A stretch of 64,000 nucleotides of DNA from contig NZ_JAUHTQ010000006.1 of assembly GCF_030418165.1 (NCBI RefSeq), positions 145,757 through 209,756 of the forward strand. Reading direction: 5' to 3'. Within the stretch, counting starts at the first letter, position 1, and each line of letters begins with the position of its first letter. The stretch comes from Ureibacillus aquaedulcis. Lineage in GTDB: Bacteria; Bacillota; Bacilli; Bacillales_A; Planococcaceae. The position numbers and the translations under genes are program-made. Shown in pieces: positions 45,242-54,035 of the stretch. The notes under the pieces are model-generated. The model made no database searches, was not told where the DNA came from, and saw only the letters and a list, made by a program, of their open reading frames with translations.

Positions 45242-45838
45242 ATAAACATATTGGTCGCTATGATCTTTGCTGCAAGTTCCGGATGACACGATTTGCCATT
45301 CGTTTTTATCGTATCTAAAGGTGATGCTTTGCCCTCCCGTCAATAATCCTCCGTCCCATAAAGTGGATAATGGCTTATTCTGTAGGGCATTATTTAGACA
45401 AGAGATTGCCACCCCGTGCGAAATAATTGCAATGTTATTTTCTGGTCTATGAATAAGCGACTGTATAAAGTCCAGCATCCTTGCTGTAACCTGCTGTAAT
45501 GTTTCCTGCGTGGTTGCGGTGAATCTTTCCGGACGTTGGATATAGGTTTGATAATTACGATCATGCAGTAGATTGCTTATAGTTTTTCCTTGCCAGTTGC
45601 CTAAATTGATTTCCCTCAAACTTGCATCGGTGTGAATTTCATTAGCCGGGAACATCAATTTTGCTGTTGCATGCGCCCTGCCTAAATCGCTGGAGTAGAC
45701 GACTTCAGGTAGAAAGTTTTGAACTGCCGCTTGCTGTTTTCCTCTTTCGGTCAATGGAGAATCGAGCCAACCTTGTAGAATTCCTGCTTTATTCCAAACG
45801 GTTTCTCCGTGACGGAAGATTTTAACGGTTTTGCACAT
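45227..45838 (-). CDS. cobC: Histidine phosphatase, probable alpha-ribazole phosphatase CobC
   Basis: This 203-residue member of the phosphoglycerate mutase/histidine phosphatase superfamily has the RHGETVWN active-site motif and a second catalytic histidine in IAIISHGVAI. Its place as last gene of the cobalamin set supports CobC, which removes the 5'-phosphate from alpha-ribazole phosphate or from cobalamin phosphate. Sequence alone would allow another phosphatase. It overlaps cobD by 17 bases. Confidence 0.8.
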   Translation of the reverse strand: MCKTVKIFRHGETVWNKAGILQGWLDSPLTERGKQQAAVQNFLPEVVYSSDLGRAHATAKLMFPANEIHTDASLREINLGNWQGKTISNLLHDRNYQTYIQRPERFTATTQETLQQVTARMLDFIQSLIHRPENNIAIISHGVAISCLNNALQNKPLSTLWDGGLLTGGQSITFRYDKNEWQIVSSGTCSKDHSDQYVYNREI

Positions 45839-46895
45839 AACTTTTAAAGGCAGTCTTGAATTTCGTCATATTCGTAGGTGTTTTGATGGCAACGCGGAAC
45901 CATTCCCCATTCAACCCCGTAAAATTATACGTATGACGAAGGACGATCCCTTTTTTTAATAAGTATTCGAAAAAGTCATCCGGTTGAAAGTTATTAGGTA
46001 ATTTAAACAAGAGATAATTCGCCCGGCTATCCGATACTTCACAATTGAAAGCTGTTAAAAACGTTTTTATCTCTTCTCTCCATATCTCATTCATTTGGGT
46101 TGAATGTTTCACGAACTCCCCTAATTCCAAGCACCTTTCACCGATGCTTATTGCAATACTGCTGACATTCCAATGGGAATAATACTTTCTTAAATCTGGT
46201 GCTTTTTGCGTTAAAATATACCCCAACCGAATTCCTGCCAGGCAATACATTTTCGTCATGGAACGAACGACAATTAAATTATCGTATTCAGCAACCATAG
46301 GAATCACTGTTTCTGCTTCACCTGTCCAATCCATAAAGGCCTCATCAACCACAACCATACAGTTATGTTTTTGGCCATGCTTCAACAGCTGCTCAATCGT
46401 ACCCGCTTCAATTATGACTCCTGTTGGATTATTTGGATTGCTTAAGTAAAGCACTTCTACATCTATCATCGCCTGCTTAACCTTTGCAATAGAAAATGTA
46501 TACCGACCAAAATCCTCAACTATCAAAGACTGTACTTGTACATTTTCTGCCAATAAAGTCCGTTCATATTCTGAAAAATTTGGCTGCAGGATACATGCTT
46601 TCTTTCCACTAAAATACCGCGCCAATACGGCCAGGCTTTCTGATGCGCCGTTACTCACAATGATCTGTTCTTCATGCAATTGATGAAGCTTTGCGAGTTT
46701 CGTCCTTAGAGGATCTGCCAGCTCATCAGGATAATTCTCCAGCAGTCCAGCCAATTGCGGCCACCTTTCCCGGATTTCGAGCGGTACTCCTTGTGCGTTT
46801 ACATTTTCGCTTAAATCAATAATCTTTTCCGGCGCTTCGATATTGTATGATTGATATAACTTGTGAGGATTAGCTCCATGCAAAGGCAACTGCAA
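45822..46895 (-). CDS. cobD: Threonine-phosphate decarboxylase CobD
   Basis: This 357-residue PLP enzyme of aminotransferase fold I makes (R)-1-amino-2-propanol phosphate, the linker between corrin ring and lower ligand. The N-terminal HGANPHKL and DLSENVNAQGVP, the SNPNNPTGV stretch and the PLP-lysine region RSMTKMYCLAGIRLGY are visible. HisC is the closest alternative, but the neighbour genes favour CobD. It overlaps cbiB by 26 bases. Confidence 0.9.
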   Translation of the reverse strand: MQLPLHGANPHKLYQSYNIEAPEKIIDLSENVNAQGVPLEIRERWPQLAGLLENYPDELADPLRTKLAKLHQLHEEQIIVSNGASESLAVLARYFSGKKACILQPNFSEYERTLLAENVQVQSLIVEDFGRYTFSIAKVKQAMIDVEVLYLSNPNNPTGVIIEAGTIEQLLKHGQKHNCMVVVDEAFMDWTGEAETVIPMVAEYDNLIVVRSMTKMYCLAGIRLGYILTQKAPDLRKYYSHWNVSSIAISIGERCLELGEFVKHSTQMNEIWREEIKTFLTAFNCEVSDSRANYLLFKLPNNFQPDDFFEYLLKKGIVLRHTYNFTGLNGEWFRVAIKTPTNMTKFKTAFKSYVQNR

Positions 46896-47823
46896 TGCAA
46901 ATCCCTCCTATAATGAAATAAAAAAATAAAGTGGCCACATACATGTGGTGGATGGAGTTTAAAATATGCCGACGATTAAGTTGAATGGACGGTTTACCCA
47001 TAAAGGCACGAAATGACTTCATGCCGCCATAATAATTTTCTCCGCCTAATTGAACACCGAGCTGTATGGCTGTAGCAGCTTCCAGAAAGCCACTATTCGG
47101 GCTTGGATGTTTAGCGGCATCGATAAGCCAGGTTTTTATTTTTTCTGGAAATGGTTGATGTATTGCTTGTTTTGTAAAACTTAAAATGAGAAATCCGGTA
47201 ATACGACTTGGAATGTAATTGGCTACATCATCGAGTTTTGCAGCGAAAAATCCAAACTCTCCATATCGATCATTTTTATAGCCTATCATTGAATCCAAAG
47301 TATTAATGGCTTTATACACCCAAGCGCCGGTCGCGCCAAAAAGCAATGCATAAAATAATGGAGCCGTGACCCCATCACTGGTATTTTCGGACACCGTTTC
47401 AACGACTCCTCGCACAATCTCCTGCTCTTCTAGATGAGCTGTATCCCGTCCTACAATCCAGCTTAAATATTTTCGCGCAGTTTCAAAATTCTCCTGGTCC
47501 AAGGCGTTGTACACCTTCATTGCAGCTTGCTGTAAACTATTTTGGGCAAGCGCTAAACTAATCAGAACAATTTCAACGAACACTCCGATTAAAAAATGAA
47601 CTTTATAGCTTACCCAAACAATACTGCCAACTACTGCGCCAGTGGTTACAATCACTATCAAAACGCAGAAGAAACCCTTCATTTTTCTATGTAGACTGCT
47701 ATTAAATTTCTTTTCCAGCCTTTCAATCAGGCGGCCAATATAGATGACAGGATGTGTCCATTTTTCAGGGTCCCCAAAGATTCTATCGATTAGTAATGCG
47801 AAAAGACAGATTACCACATTCAT
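46870..47823 (-). CDS. cbiB: Adenosylcobinamide-phosphate synthase CbiB
   Basis: This 317-residue membrane protein joins aminopropanol phosphate to adenosylcobyric acid. It has several hydrophobic helices, DRIFGDPEKWTHPVIYIGRL near the start and the family motifs SENTSDGVTAPLFYALLFG and AKHPSPNSGFLEAATA. The start follows AGAGG. It begins 62 bases after a strong terminator, so cbiB-cobD-cobC probably depend on read-through or their own promoter. Confidence 0.95.
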   Translation of the reverse strand: MNVVICLFALLIDRIFGDPEKWTHPVIYIGRLIERLEKKFNSSLHRKMKGFFCVLIVIVTTGAVVGSIVWVSYKVHFLIGVFVEIVLISLALAQNSLQQAAMKVYNALDQENFETARKYLSWIVGRDTAHLEEQEIVRGVVETVSENTSDGVTAPLFYALLFGATGAWVYKAINTLDSMIGYKNDRYGEFGFFAAKLDDVANYIPSRITGFLILSFTKQAIHQPFPEKIKTWLIDAAKHPSPNSGFLEAATAIQLGVQLGGENYYGGMKSFRAFMGKPSIQLNRRHILNSIHHMYVATLFFYFIIGGICIAVAFAWS

Positions 47824-47885
47824 ATTTATACCTCTGCAATCTATGTCTACTGTTTACTCAATCTATTTTACATAAGTTTACAAAA

Positions 47886-47924
47886 ACAAGTAAGACAAAG
47901 CCTTTAAATCTTTGCCTTACTTGT
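47886..47924 (-). terminator. Strong hairpin terminator between cbiX and cbiB
   Basis: ACAAGTAAGGCAAAG and CTTTGTCTTACTTGT form a 15-base-pair stem (one G-U) with T-runs on both strands. It splits the cobalamin locus into two transcription units. Confidence 0.92.
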
Positions 47925-47929
47925 TTTTA

Positions 47930-49144
47930 TCAGTGGTGATGATGATGGACAGGGCCATGTTCTTTTGCATAGATACGATAGTTTTCCAAGTCTTGCATTC
48001 CGGTTGAAGTGCCGTTCATTGCCTGTTCCACTCGTTCCAGCAATATATGCTGAAGTTTTTCATGGTAACCAAAGTAACCCGCGATTTCAATGTCAACCTG
48101 AGGATGCTGCTGTTCGAATTTCTCTCGCATTCTATGCATTCTCTCCATTAGGATACCTGTGAACAAGAAGTACGGCAGCATGATAATTTTTTTCGCGCCC
48201 AATTTTATACAGCGCTCGATTCCTTCTTCCACGGTCGGTGTTGTTACGCCCATGAATGCACTCTCAACCCACGGAACCTCAAGTTTTTCCCATAGCAAGC
48301 GAGTAATCTTGTAAAAATCGCCATTCGCCCCGGGGTCGCTTCCTCCCCGTGCAATGAGTAAGATTGCCGTGTCATCATATCTAGCTTCAGGATTAAAACC
48401 AACTTCTATTAATCTAGCTTTTAGTATTTCGAATATTTCATCATGAATACCAATTGTTTGCCCATATGTAAATTCGATATGCGGGAAATGTTCACGGGCA
48501 TGCTCGATTTCGGCGGGAATATGCAGCTTTGAATGTCCTGCGTGGAGCAAAATGACTGGAACTACATGAACTTCATGAGCACCTTTTTCAACGCATATTT
48601 CGATGCCTTCTTCAATATTTGGCGATGCAAATTCCAGAAAACAGGTTTCAACCAAGATATCAGGATTGATCAATGCTTTTGTTCGTGAGATAAATTCGCG
48701 AACTTCCTCATTCCCTCTCTCCAGCCGGCTGCCATGCCCAACAAATAACACCGCTTTGTTCACGCTTTGTATTCCTTCTTTCCTTTTCCGTTGTTTGTTC
48801 TTCGAAATCCCCTTGCCATACTGGTCATTTACTTGCTGTAATCCATTTTGCCCCATGGTATAGATTTGATGTTCGACATCAATTGTTTCATCGACGATTC
48901 CTCTTGCGACATCGTCATTTGGTACACTGTACCAGTTGCCTTCAGGATAAGAAATAACAATACATTTATCTCTGCATCTACCGTTGCATCGGGTTCTGGA
49001 TGTATGAATCTGGTCATCCAATTTTTGTTTCCTGATTTCATCCCGGATTGCAAGCGTGATTTCCTCCGCCCCTGCACCCATGCATGTACTACCGTTGCAA
49101 ATTAGTAAATGCTTCTGCATCCCCTGCAAATTCCACGTTGTCAT
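47930..49144 (-). CDS. cbiX: Fusion of a 2Fe-2S thioredoxin-like ferredoxin with sirohydrochlorin cobaltochelatase CbiX
   Basis: The 404-residue product inserts cobalt into sirohydrochlorin, the committed step of the early-cobalt route. Residues about 10-100 form a thioredoxin-like 2Fe-2S domain (LLICNGSTC and CNGRCRDKC hold the cysteines). Residues about 130-375 are two CbiX-type chelatase halves, with VGHGSRLERGNEEV and HAGHSKLHIP, then LLIARGGSDPGANGDFYK. The C-terminus ends in five histidines, as metal-handling CbiX proteins often do. The ATG at 49144 follows AGGAGG by six bases. Its start lies inside the end of the preceding, broken methyltransferase gene. Confidence 0.92.
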   Translation of the reverse strand: MTTWNLQGMQKHLLICNGSTCMGAGAEEITLAIRDEIRKQKLDDQIHTSRTRCNGRCRDKCIVISYPEGNWYSVPNDDVARGIVDETIDVEHQIYTMGQNGLQQVNDQYGKGISKNKQRKRKEGIQSVNKAVLFVGHGSRLERGNEEVREFISRTKALINPDILVETCFLEFASPNIEEGIEICVEKGAHEVHVVPVILLHAGHSKLHIPAEIEHAREHFPHIEFTYGQTIGIHDEIFEILKARLIEVGFNPEARYDDTAILLIARGGSDPGANGDFYKITRLLWEKLEVPWVESAFMGVTTPTVEEGIERCIKLGAKKIIMLPYFLFTGILMERMHRMREKFEQQHPQVDIEIAGYFGYHEKLQHILLERVEQAMNGTSTGMQDLENYRIYAKEHGPVHHHHH

Positions 49145-49953
49145 AGGTGACCTCCTCTATTGGTTTCCAAGAAATAATCGCTGCATAAAATGAATGCGTA
49201 TAGTGGTAGCCCTTTTCATCCACTCTTATAAATGGCTCTAAAGCTTGTTCAACATGCTGGCGGTTAAATTGCTCATTTAGGATTTTTTTGCTCTGCGCCG
49301 TGATTAACTGTTCCTTCGTTTCATAATGATACGTGCGCTCCAGTTTCAACATTTCGCAGTCGGCAAAAACCCCTAATTGATAAAGCATATTCACTATCTG
49401 AATATAATCTCTGCGCGGATATTTAATGTCATAGCCAAAGTGCTTATCCAATACTTCATAATGCGGCTGGATAGGGCCCGTCGTCATGCCGATGATGACA
49501 CGCTTTTTTGCGAGTGCATTCATCTTTTTCAGGGTATTCAACATGTAGTAGATTCGGTAGAAGCAATTGACGCCAATGACAATATCGTGCGCTTCAACTG
49601 CCGCATCTTCCCATTTGGCATGAATATAGTCAACATTCTGTGCCTCTTCAAAGCACATTTTCAAATAATCCAGTACTGCCTCTTTTAGCAAGCCCTTGCA
49701 AGGAAAACGTGTAGTTTCCCCAGCCAGGACCGATTTCAAGTACGTCGTCATCGGGCGAAATGTAGGGCTGGATGACTTCAAAAATCTGTTTTGCATGAGC
49801 ATCCGTTTGACGAATGATTTTTTTGGCAATGGACTGCCGCCAGAAGGCTTCCTCCAATTGATCGTCTGTCATTCGTTCAGGGATATTGCCATGCCAATCA
49901 TGCATCCCTTCTTGCCAGAATGATTCAAAATTTATTGTTAATGGTCCCTTCAA
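49089..49953 (-). pseudogene. SAM-dependent methyltransferase gene with internal frameshift
   Basis: The first frame (49953 to about 49690) starts at TTG after GGAGGGG and gives MKGPLTINFESFWQEGMHD, then the SAM-binding motif VLEIGPGWGNYTF. The rest continues in another frame to 49089 (EAVLDYLKMCFEEAQNVDYI and on to IISWKPIEEVTYDN). The break lies between 49683 and 49707, near runs of four T and four A. The strand that should hold the acidic SAM-ribose ligand is missing there, so a short deletion is likelier than a one-base slip. A sequencing error cannot be excluded. It lies between cbiP and cbiX. Confidence 0.75.
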
Positions 49954-50047
49954 GAACTTCCCCTCCAGTCATTGCTACAGCTAGATACAAAAGGCAAAGC
50001 AAAAGCATGGCTCCCAACTAATCCTAATCCCGGTTCTCTCCCACCAC

Positions 50048-51529
50048 TTATTGAATGAACGAGTATAATTTATCCATATCCAAATGCTTCCTGACATGAT
50101 GATCCAGCATTTCATATGCTTCTTCCCGCATTTCGCCGTCACTTTTTACCTCTTCCGATAGAATCGGAAATCCTTTTTCTTGCCGCAATTCATTGAAAAG
50201 CTTTCGGGTAAATAAACGGTTATGGAAGATCCCGTGTAAATAGGTGCCGATAATCTGCCCATTAGCTGTCATAACCCCATCCTCGCGGCCATCTTCCAAT
50301 CGAATGAAGGATCGTATGTCTGCCGTTTTTTCAGAACGTCCTAAATGGATTTCATACCCGGAAACTTGTTGACCGTCTTCCAACGTTCCCTTAACCTGGA
50401 CTGTTTGCTTTTGAGGAAAAAAGGTAGTTTCAATTGGAAGTAGACCGAGCCCTTCGAAAGTGCCTCCGTCGCCTTCCACTGCATTCGGGTCAATCAGAAG
50501 CTCTCCCAGCATTTGATAGCCGCCGCAAATTCCGAAGATTCTTGTTCCTTTTTTCACAAGCTGTTGAATCGACTCAGCCAATCCCGATTGTTTCAGCCAC
50601 TCCAAGTCTTCAATGGTATTCTTGGTTCCAGGCAAAATGAGCAGATCCGGGGTTTGTAATTGATGCAGGTTTGAAACTAATCTTACGTTTACTCCCGGTT
50701 CATCATAGAACGGATCGATATCCGTAAAATTCGAAATATGCGGGAGCTTCACCATGGCCGCATCAATTGTGCTTTGGTCTTGTTTTGGCTTTTTCAACTT
50801 CAAACTTGCCAACGCCAAAGAATCTTCGGCATCGATGGCTACATCGAGATATGGAATAACTCCCAAAACCGGGATATCCGTTTTCTTTTCAAGCCATTCA
50901 ATACCGCTCGTTAATAACTCTTCCATTCCGCGAAACTTATTGATGATGATTCCTTTCACTCTTGCTCTTTCCTGATCATCCAACAAGAAGAGGGTCCCAA
51001 TGATGGAAGCAAATACCCCTCCACGGTCAATGTCAGCAACTAAAATGACCGATGCATCCGCCAGATGGGCCATCCGCATATTTGCGATATCGCGTTCCTT
51101 TAAATTGATTTCAGCTGGACTGCCTGCCCCTTCCAGCAAGATGATGTCATATTGCTGCTCTAGTTTCTGAAGGGATTCTTTCACTTCCGGCATCACCATT
51201 TCAACAAATTCTTCACGGTATCTTTTGGCATCCATGTTTTGGCGATGTTTCCCATGGACGATGACTTCCGAAATCATTTCACCTTTTGGCTTCAATAGGA
51301 TCGGATTCATATCAGTCGTTGCATCGACTCTTGCAGCTTCCGCTTGTACGCCTTGTGCGCGGCCTATTTCCCCGCCATCTTTTGTAATATATGAATTCAG
51401 CGCCATATTTTGAGATTTGAACGGGGCGACCCGATACCCATCATTTGCAAAAATCCGGCATAATGCAGTACATATTAAACTTTTCCCTACGTCCGAAGCG
51501 GTCCCTTGAACCATAATTGCTTTAGCCAT
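50048..51529 (-). CDS. cbiP: Cobyric acid synthase CbiP
   Basis: This 493-residue amidotransferase amidates positions b, d, e and g of the corrin ring with ATP and glutamine. The N-terminal dethiobiotin-synthetase-like domain begins MVQGTASDVGKSLICTALCR; PFKSQNMALNS is the CbiP/CobQ signature. The glutaminase domain has its cysteine in RIFGICGGYQMLG and a histidine in GTYLHGIFHN. Its start overlaps the btuR stop (TAATG). Confidence 0.97.
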   Translation of the reverse strand: MAKAIMVQGTASDVGKSLICTALCRIFANDGYRVAPFKSQNMALNSYITKDGGEIGRAQGVQAEAARVDATTDMNPILLKPKGEMISEVIVHGKHRQNMDAKRYREEFVEMVMPEVKESLQKLEQQYDIILLEGAGSPAEINLKERDIANMRMAHLADASVILVADIDRGGVFASIIGTLFLLDDQERARVKGIIINKFRGMEELLTSGIEWLEKKTDIPVLGVIPYLDVAIDAEDSLALASLKLKKPKQDQSTIDAAMVKLPHISNFTDIDPFYDEPGVNVRLVSNLHQLQTPDLLILPGTKNTIEDLEWLKQSGLAESIQQLVKKGTRIFGICGGYQMLGELLIDPNAVEGDGGTFEGLGLLPIETTFFPQKQTVQVKGTLEDGQQVSGYEIHLGRSEKTADIRSFIRLEDGREDGVMTANGQIIGTYLHGIFHNRLFTRKLFNELRQEKGFPILSEEVKSDGEMREEAYEMLDHHVRKHLDMDKLYSFIQ

Positions 51530-52068
51530 TAGAATTCCAGTCCTTTAACTGCCGAGATATTTTGATCAGAATAATAATGTTTTGTCGGTTCCATTGTGGA
51601 TACCAAATCGGCAATCTCGAGCAATGCAAGATCAGCAGCCCGACCAGTAATGACAACATGCATACGCGGAGGGCGATTTTTAATGGCTTCTATTACTTCG
51701 TGTAGCGGCAATACATCTTCAATCGGGAATGTTTGAATTGCCAGTGCATTATTCAATTCGTCCAGAACGAGCAGGTCAATGGTTTCATCCTGAAGTGCAT
51801 TCTTCACTTTTTTCCAAGCTTTCTTCAGTGCTTCGCGGTGTTCTTCCGGAGTCTTTGTCCAAGTAAAACCAATTCCCAGCTGCTCCGTTTCCACCCCCAG
51901 CTTGCGTAAGGCAATTTGTTCGCCATATGTTCGTTCCGGCGATTTGATAAATTGCAGAAATTCGACCTTCATTCCTCGACCAATTGCACGCAAAGTCAAG
52001 CCAAGGGAAGCTGTAGTTTTTCCTTTTCCTTCACCTGTGTAAACAAGCAATAGACCACGTTTGACCAT
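51529..52068 (-). CDS. btuR: ATP:corrinoid adenosyltransferase (BtuR/CobO/CobA type)
   Basis: This 179-residue enzyme attaches the adenosyl group to cobalt. The P-loop YTGEGKGKTTASLGL and the signature LLVLDELNNAL and HVVITGRAADLALLEIADLV identify the family. It lies directly before cbiP, whose substrate is the adenosylated diamide. Confidence 0.96.
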   Translation of the reverse strand: MVKRGLLLVYTGEGKGKTTASLGLTLRAIGRGMKVEFLQFIKSPERTYGEQIALRKLGVETEQLGIGFTWTKTPEEHREALKKAWKKVKNALQDETIDLLVLDELNNALAIQTFPIEDVLPLHEVIEAIKNRPPRMHVVITGRAADLALLEIADLVSTMEPTKHYYSDQNISAVKGLEF

Positions 52069-52078
52069 TCTTCTCCTC

Positions 52079-52642
52079 CTATAGCCAGGTTGTTTTTTCT
52101 TCGAATGAAGTGCGTTTCTTGTCTGGAAGCTGTTCTTCCTGTGGATAGCCGATAAACAGGGTACCCACTACTTGCTCGTTCACGCTTGCACCAATAAAGG
52201 AATGCAGACGTTCATCGTGCACAAGACCGACCCCTCTTGTACGCCAAACAAACCCCAGACCAAGCTCCTCGGCCATCAGCCACATCGACATGATGGCACT
52301 GCATACAGCGAATACATTGTCCTTGGTGGAAGCTTCATCATTTTCGATTTTTTGTGATGTTGCCACAATCACAAGAGGTGTTGTTTGTATTACCTCCAAA
52401 GAGCTTTTTATTAAATTGGGCTTTGTCGGAAATCGTTCAATCAAGTATTCCGTTGCCACCTCTTCAAATCTTTTTAATGCCTCCCCCTGGAGCACGTAGA
52501 AATGCCATGGTTCACGATTGCGATCATTTGGGGCAAATGTGGCTACCTCAAGCAATTGTTCGATTTTATGTTTTTCAATCGGTCTATTTTGATATTGCCT
52601 TATCGCACGACGTTTTTTTAATGTATCGTATACTGTCATCAT
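52079..52642 (-). CDS. Nitroreductase-family flavoprotein in the cobalamin operon
   Basis: This 187-residue FMN-dependent nitroreductase-fold protein has the FMN-phosphate binding start KKRRAIRQYQNRPIEKHKIE, APNDRNREPWHFYVL, and the later GLGFVWRTRG. Position suggests a cobalamin role. Possibilities are reduction of cob(II)yrinate before adenosylation (it abuts btuR) or a BluB-like lower-ligand function, but it looks more like general YdjA-type enzymes than BluB. In B. megaterium the unassigned cbiY occupies a similar place. Coupled to cobA by an ATGA overlap. Confidence 0.8.
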   Translation of the reverse strand: MMTVYDTLKKRRAIRQYQNRPIEKHKIEQLLEVATFAPNDRNREPWHFYVLQGEALKRFEEVATEYLIERFPTKPNLIKSSLEVIQTTPLVIVATSQKIENDEASTKDNVFAVCSAIMSMWLMAEELGLGFVWRTRGVGLVHDERLHSFIGASVNEQVVGTLFIGYPQEEQLPDKKRTSFEEKTTWL

Positions 52643-53400
52643 ACAGATTCCTCCATTTGCTCAAACCATGCTATTTTCTCTCTCACATCCACGACGTTTC
52701 CTACCACGATTAGTGCCGGATTGACGACCTGCTCCTGCTCGATTCTATCTGCAATATCCGCTAGTTTCGTAGTTATTGTCCGTTGATTTTCGGTCGTTCC
52801 ACGCTCTATTATGGCAACCGAAGTATTTTTGTCCCTGCCATGGGCAATAAGTTGATTCGCGATATGCCGTATGTTCCCGACACTCATATAAAAGGCAAGT
52901 GTATCAATCCCTTTGGCCAATGCTTCCCAGTGCAAAAAGTCCTGTCCTTTTTCTGCCCGGCCGTGGCCACTTACAATCGCAAAACTGGTTGCGTATTCGC
53001 GGTGTGTGACAGGTATACCTGCATATGCCGCTGCTGCAATTCCCGCGGTAATACCTGGAACCACTTCATAGGGAATATTTGCTTCTCTTAAGACAGCGGC
53101 TTCTTCAGCACCCCGTCCAAATACAAATGGGTCCCCTCCCTTTAGTCTCACGACCATCTTTCCCCTCGTCGCTTCCCTTACCAGCAGCTCGTTGATTTCG
53201 TCTTGAATTAATTCATGCCTGCCTGGTTCTTTGCCGCAATAGACAAGTTCGACAGTTTCCTTTGCATATTTCAGCAGCTCTTTATTAACAAGTCGGTCAT
53301 ATGCAATAACATCAGCTTCTTTAATACATTCCATTCCGTATACCGTTATTAATCTCGGGTCGCCCGGACCAGCTCCTACTAAATAAACCTTGCCTGTCAT
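52639..53400 (-). CDS. cobA: Uroporphyrinogen-III C-methyltransferase (SUMT)
   Basis: This 253-residue enzyme adds methyl groups at C2 and C7 to give precorrin-2. The tetrapyrrole methylase signature VYLVGAGPGDPRLITVYG, the VRLKGGDPFVFGRG SAM loop and VPGITAGIAAAAYAGIPVTH are present. It overlaps sirC by four bases. Confidence 0.96.
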   Translation of the reverse strand: MTGKVYLVGAGPGDPRLITVYGMECIKEADVIAYDRLVNKELLKYAKETVELVYCGKEPGRHELIQDEINELLVREATRGKMVVRLKGGDPFVFGRGAEEAAVLREANIPYEVVPGITAGIAAAAYAGIPVTHREYATSFAIVSGHGRAEKGQDFLHWEALAKGIDTLAFYMSVGNIRHIANQLIAHGRDKNTSVAIIERGTTENQRTITTKLADIADRIEQEQVVNPALIVVGNVVDVREKIAWFEQMEESV

Positions 53401-54035
53401 ATTGGTTGAACTCCTGACAATATTTTCTGGACGTATGCATCACATTGATCCCATTTCTTTTCCCTTGCCCACATCTCCAATTCCGAGTCCAAAAGAGCTG
53501 CGATTGCATCACGTTTTCTATTTTTATCCTGAACGCTTTGAATAATCTCGCGTCTTGCCTTCTTTAAAAATTCGATATAATCCGTAAACGTATCATCAAA
53601 CTGACTTGCTAAATCTTCTTTTAATTTACGAGTCAATCCTGGATGGGCACCGGAAGTAGAAACAGTTAAAGTGAGGTCCCCTCTTCTGACAACGGCGGGA
53701 TTGATAAAATCTACTCTGCCTTTTGCATCTGCACGACTTAACAATTGCCAATGCTGTGTGGCTTGTTCTACTGCATCATTGACCGATTCCTGATCTGTTA
53801 CGGCAAAAACCAAAGATGCATCATCTAGATCGCTTGGCTCAAAATATTTCTTCTTCCATACGGCTTTGCCTTGTTCGAGATAGCTGGCGATCTCATCCGT
53901 AATAGTAGGACTAATAATGGTGATTTGTGCTTTCGTCGGCAATAAGGCCTGAAGTTTTTGCCTTGCTACATGTCCTCCTCCGACAATCACTACCTTTTTA
54001 TAATCCACATCCAGCATTACAGGAAAATAGTTCAT
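53397..54035 (-). CDS. sirC: Precorrin-2 dehydrogenase (SirC / CysG N-terminal type)
   Basis: This 212-residue NAD enzyme oxidises precorrin-2 to sirohydrochlorin, the substrate of CbiX. The Rossmann motif VVIVGGGHVARQKLQALL, the ATDQESVN-like AVTDQESVNDAVEQA and the Ser-rich VSTSGAHPGLTRKLKEDL are visible. The ATG at 54035 follows GGAGGGA by seven bases. No ferrochelatase domain is attached. Confidence 0.92.
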   Translation of the reverse strand: MNYFPVMLDVDYKKVVIVGGGHVARQKLQALLPTKAQITIISPTITDEIASYLEQGKAVWKKKYFEPSDLDDASLVFAVTDQESVNDAVEQATQHWQLLSRADAKGRVDFINPAVVRRGDLTLTVSTSGAHPGLTRKLKEDLASQFDDTFTDYIEFLKKARREIIQSVQDKNRKRDAIAALLDSELEMWAREKKWDQCDAYVQKILSGVQPI

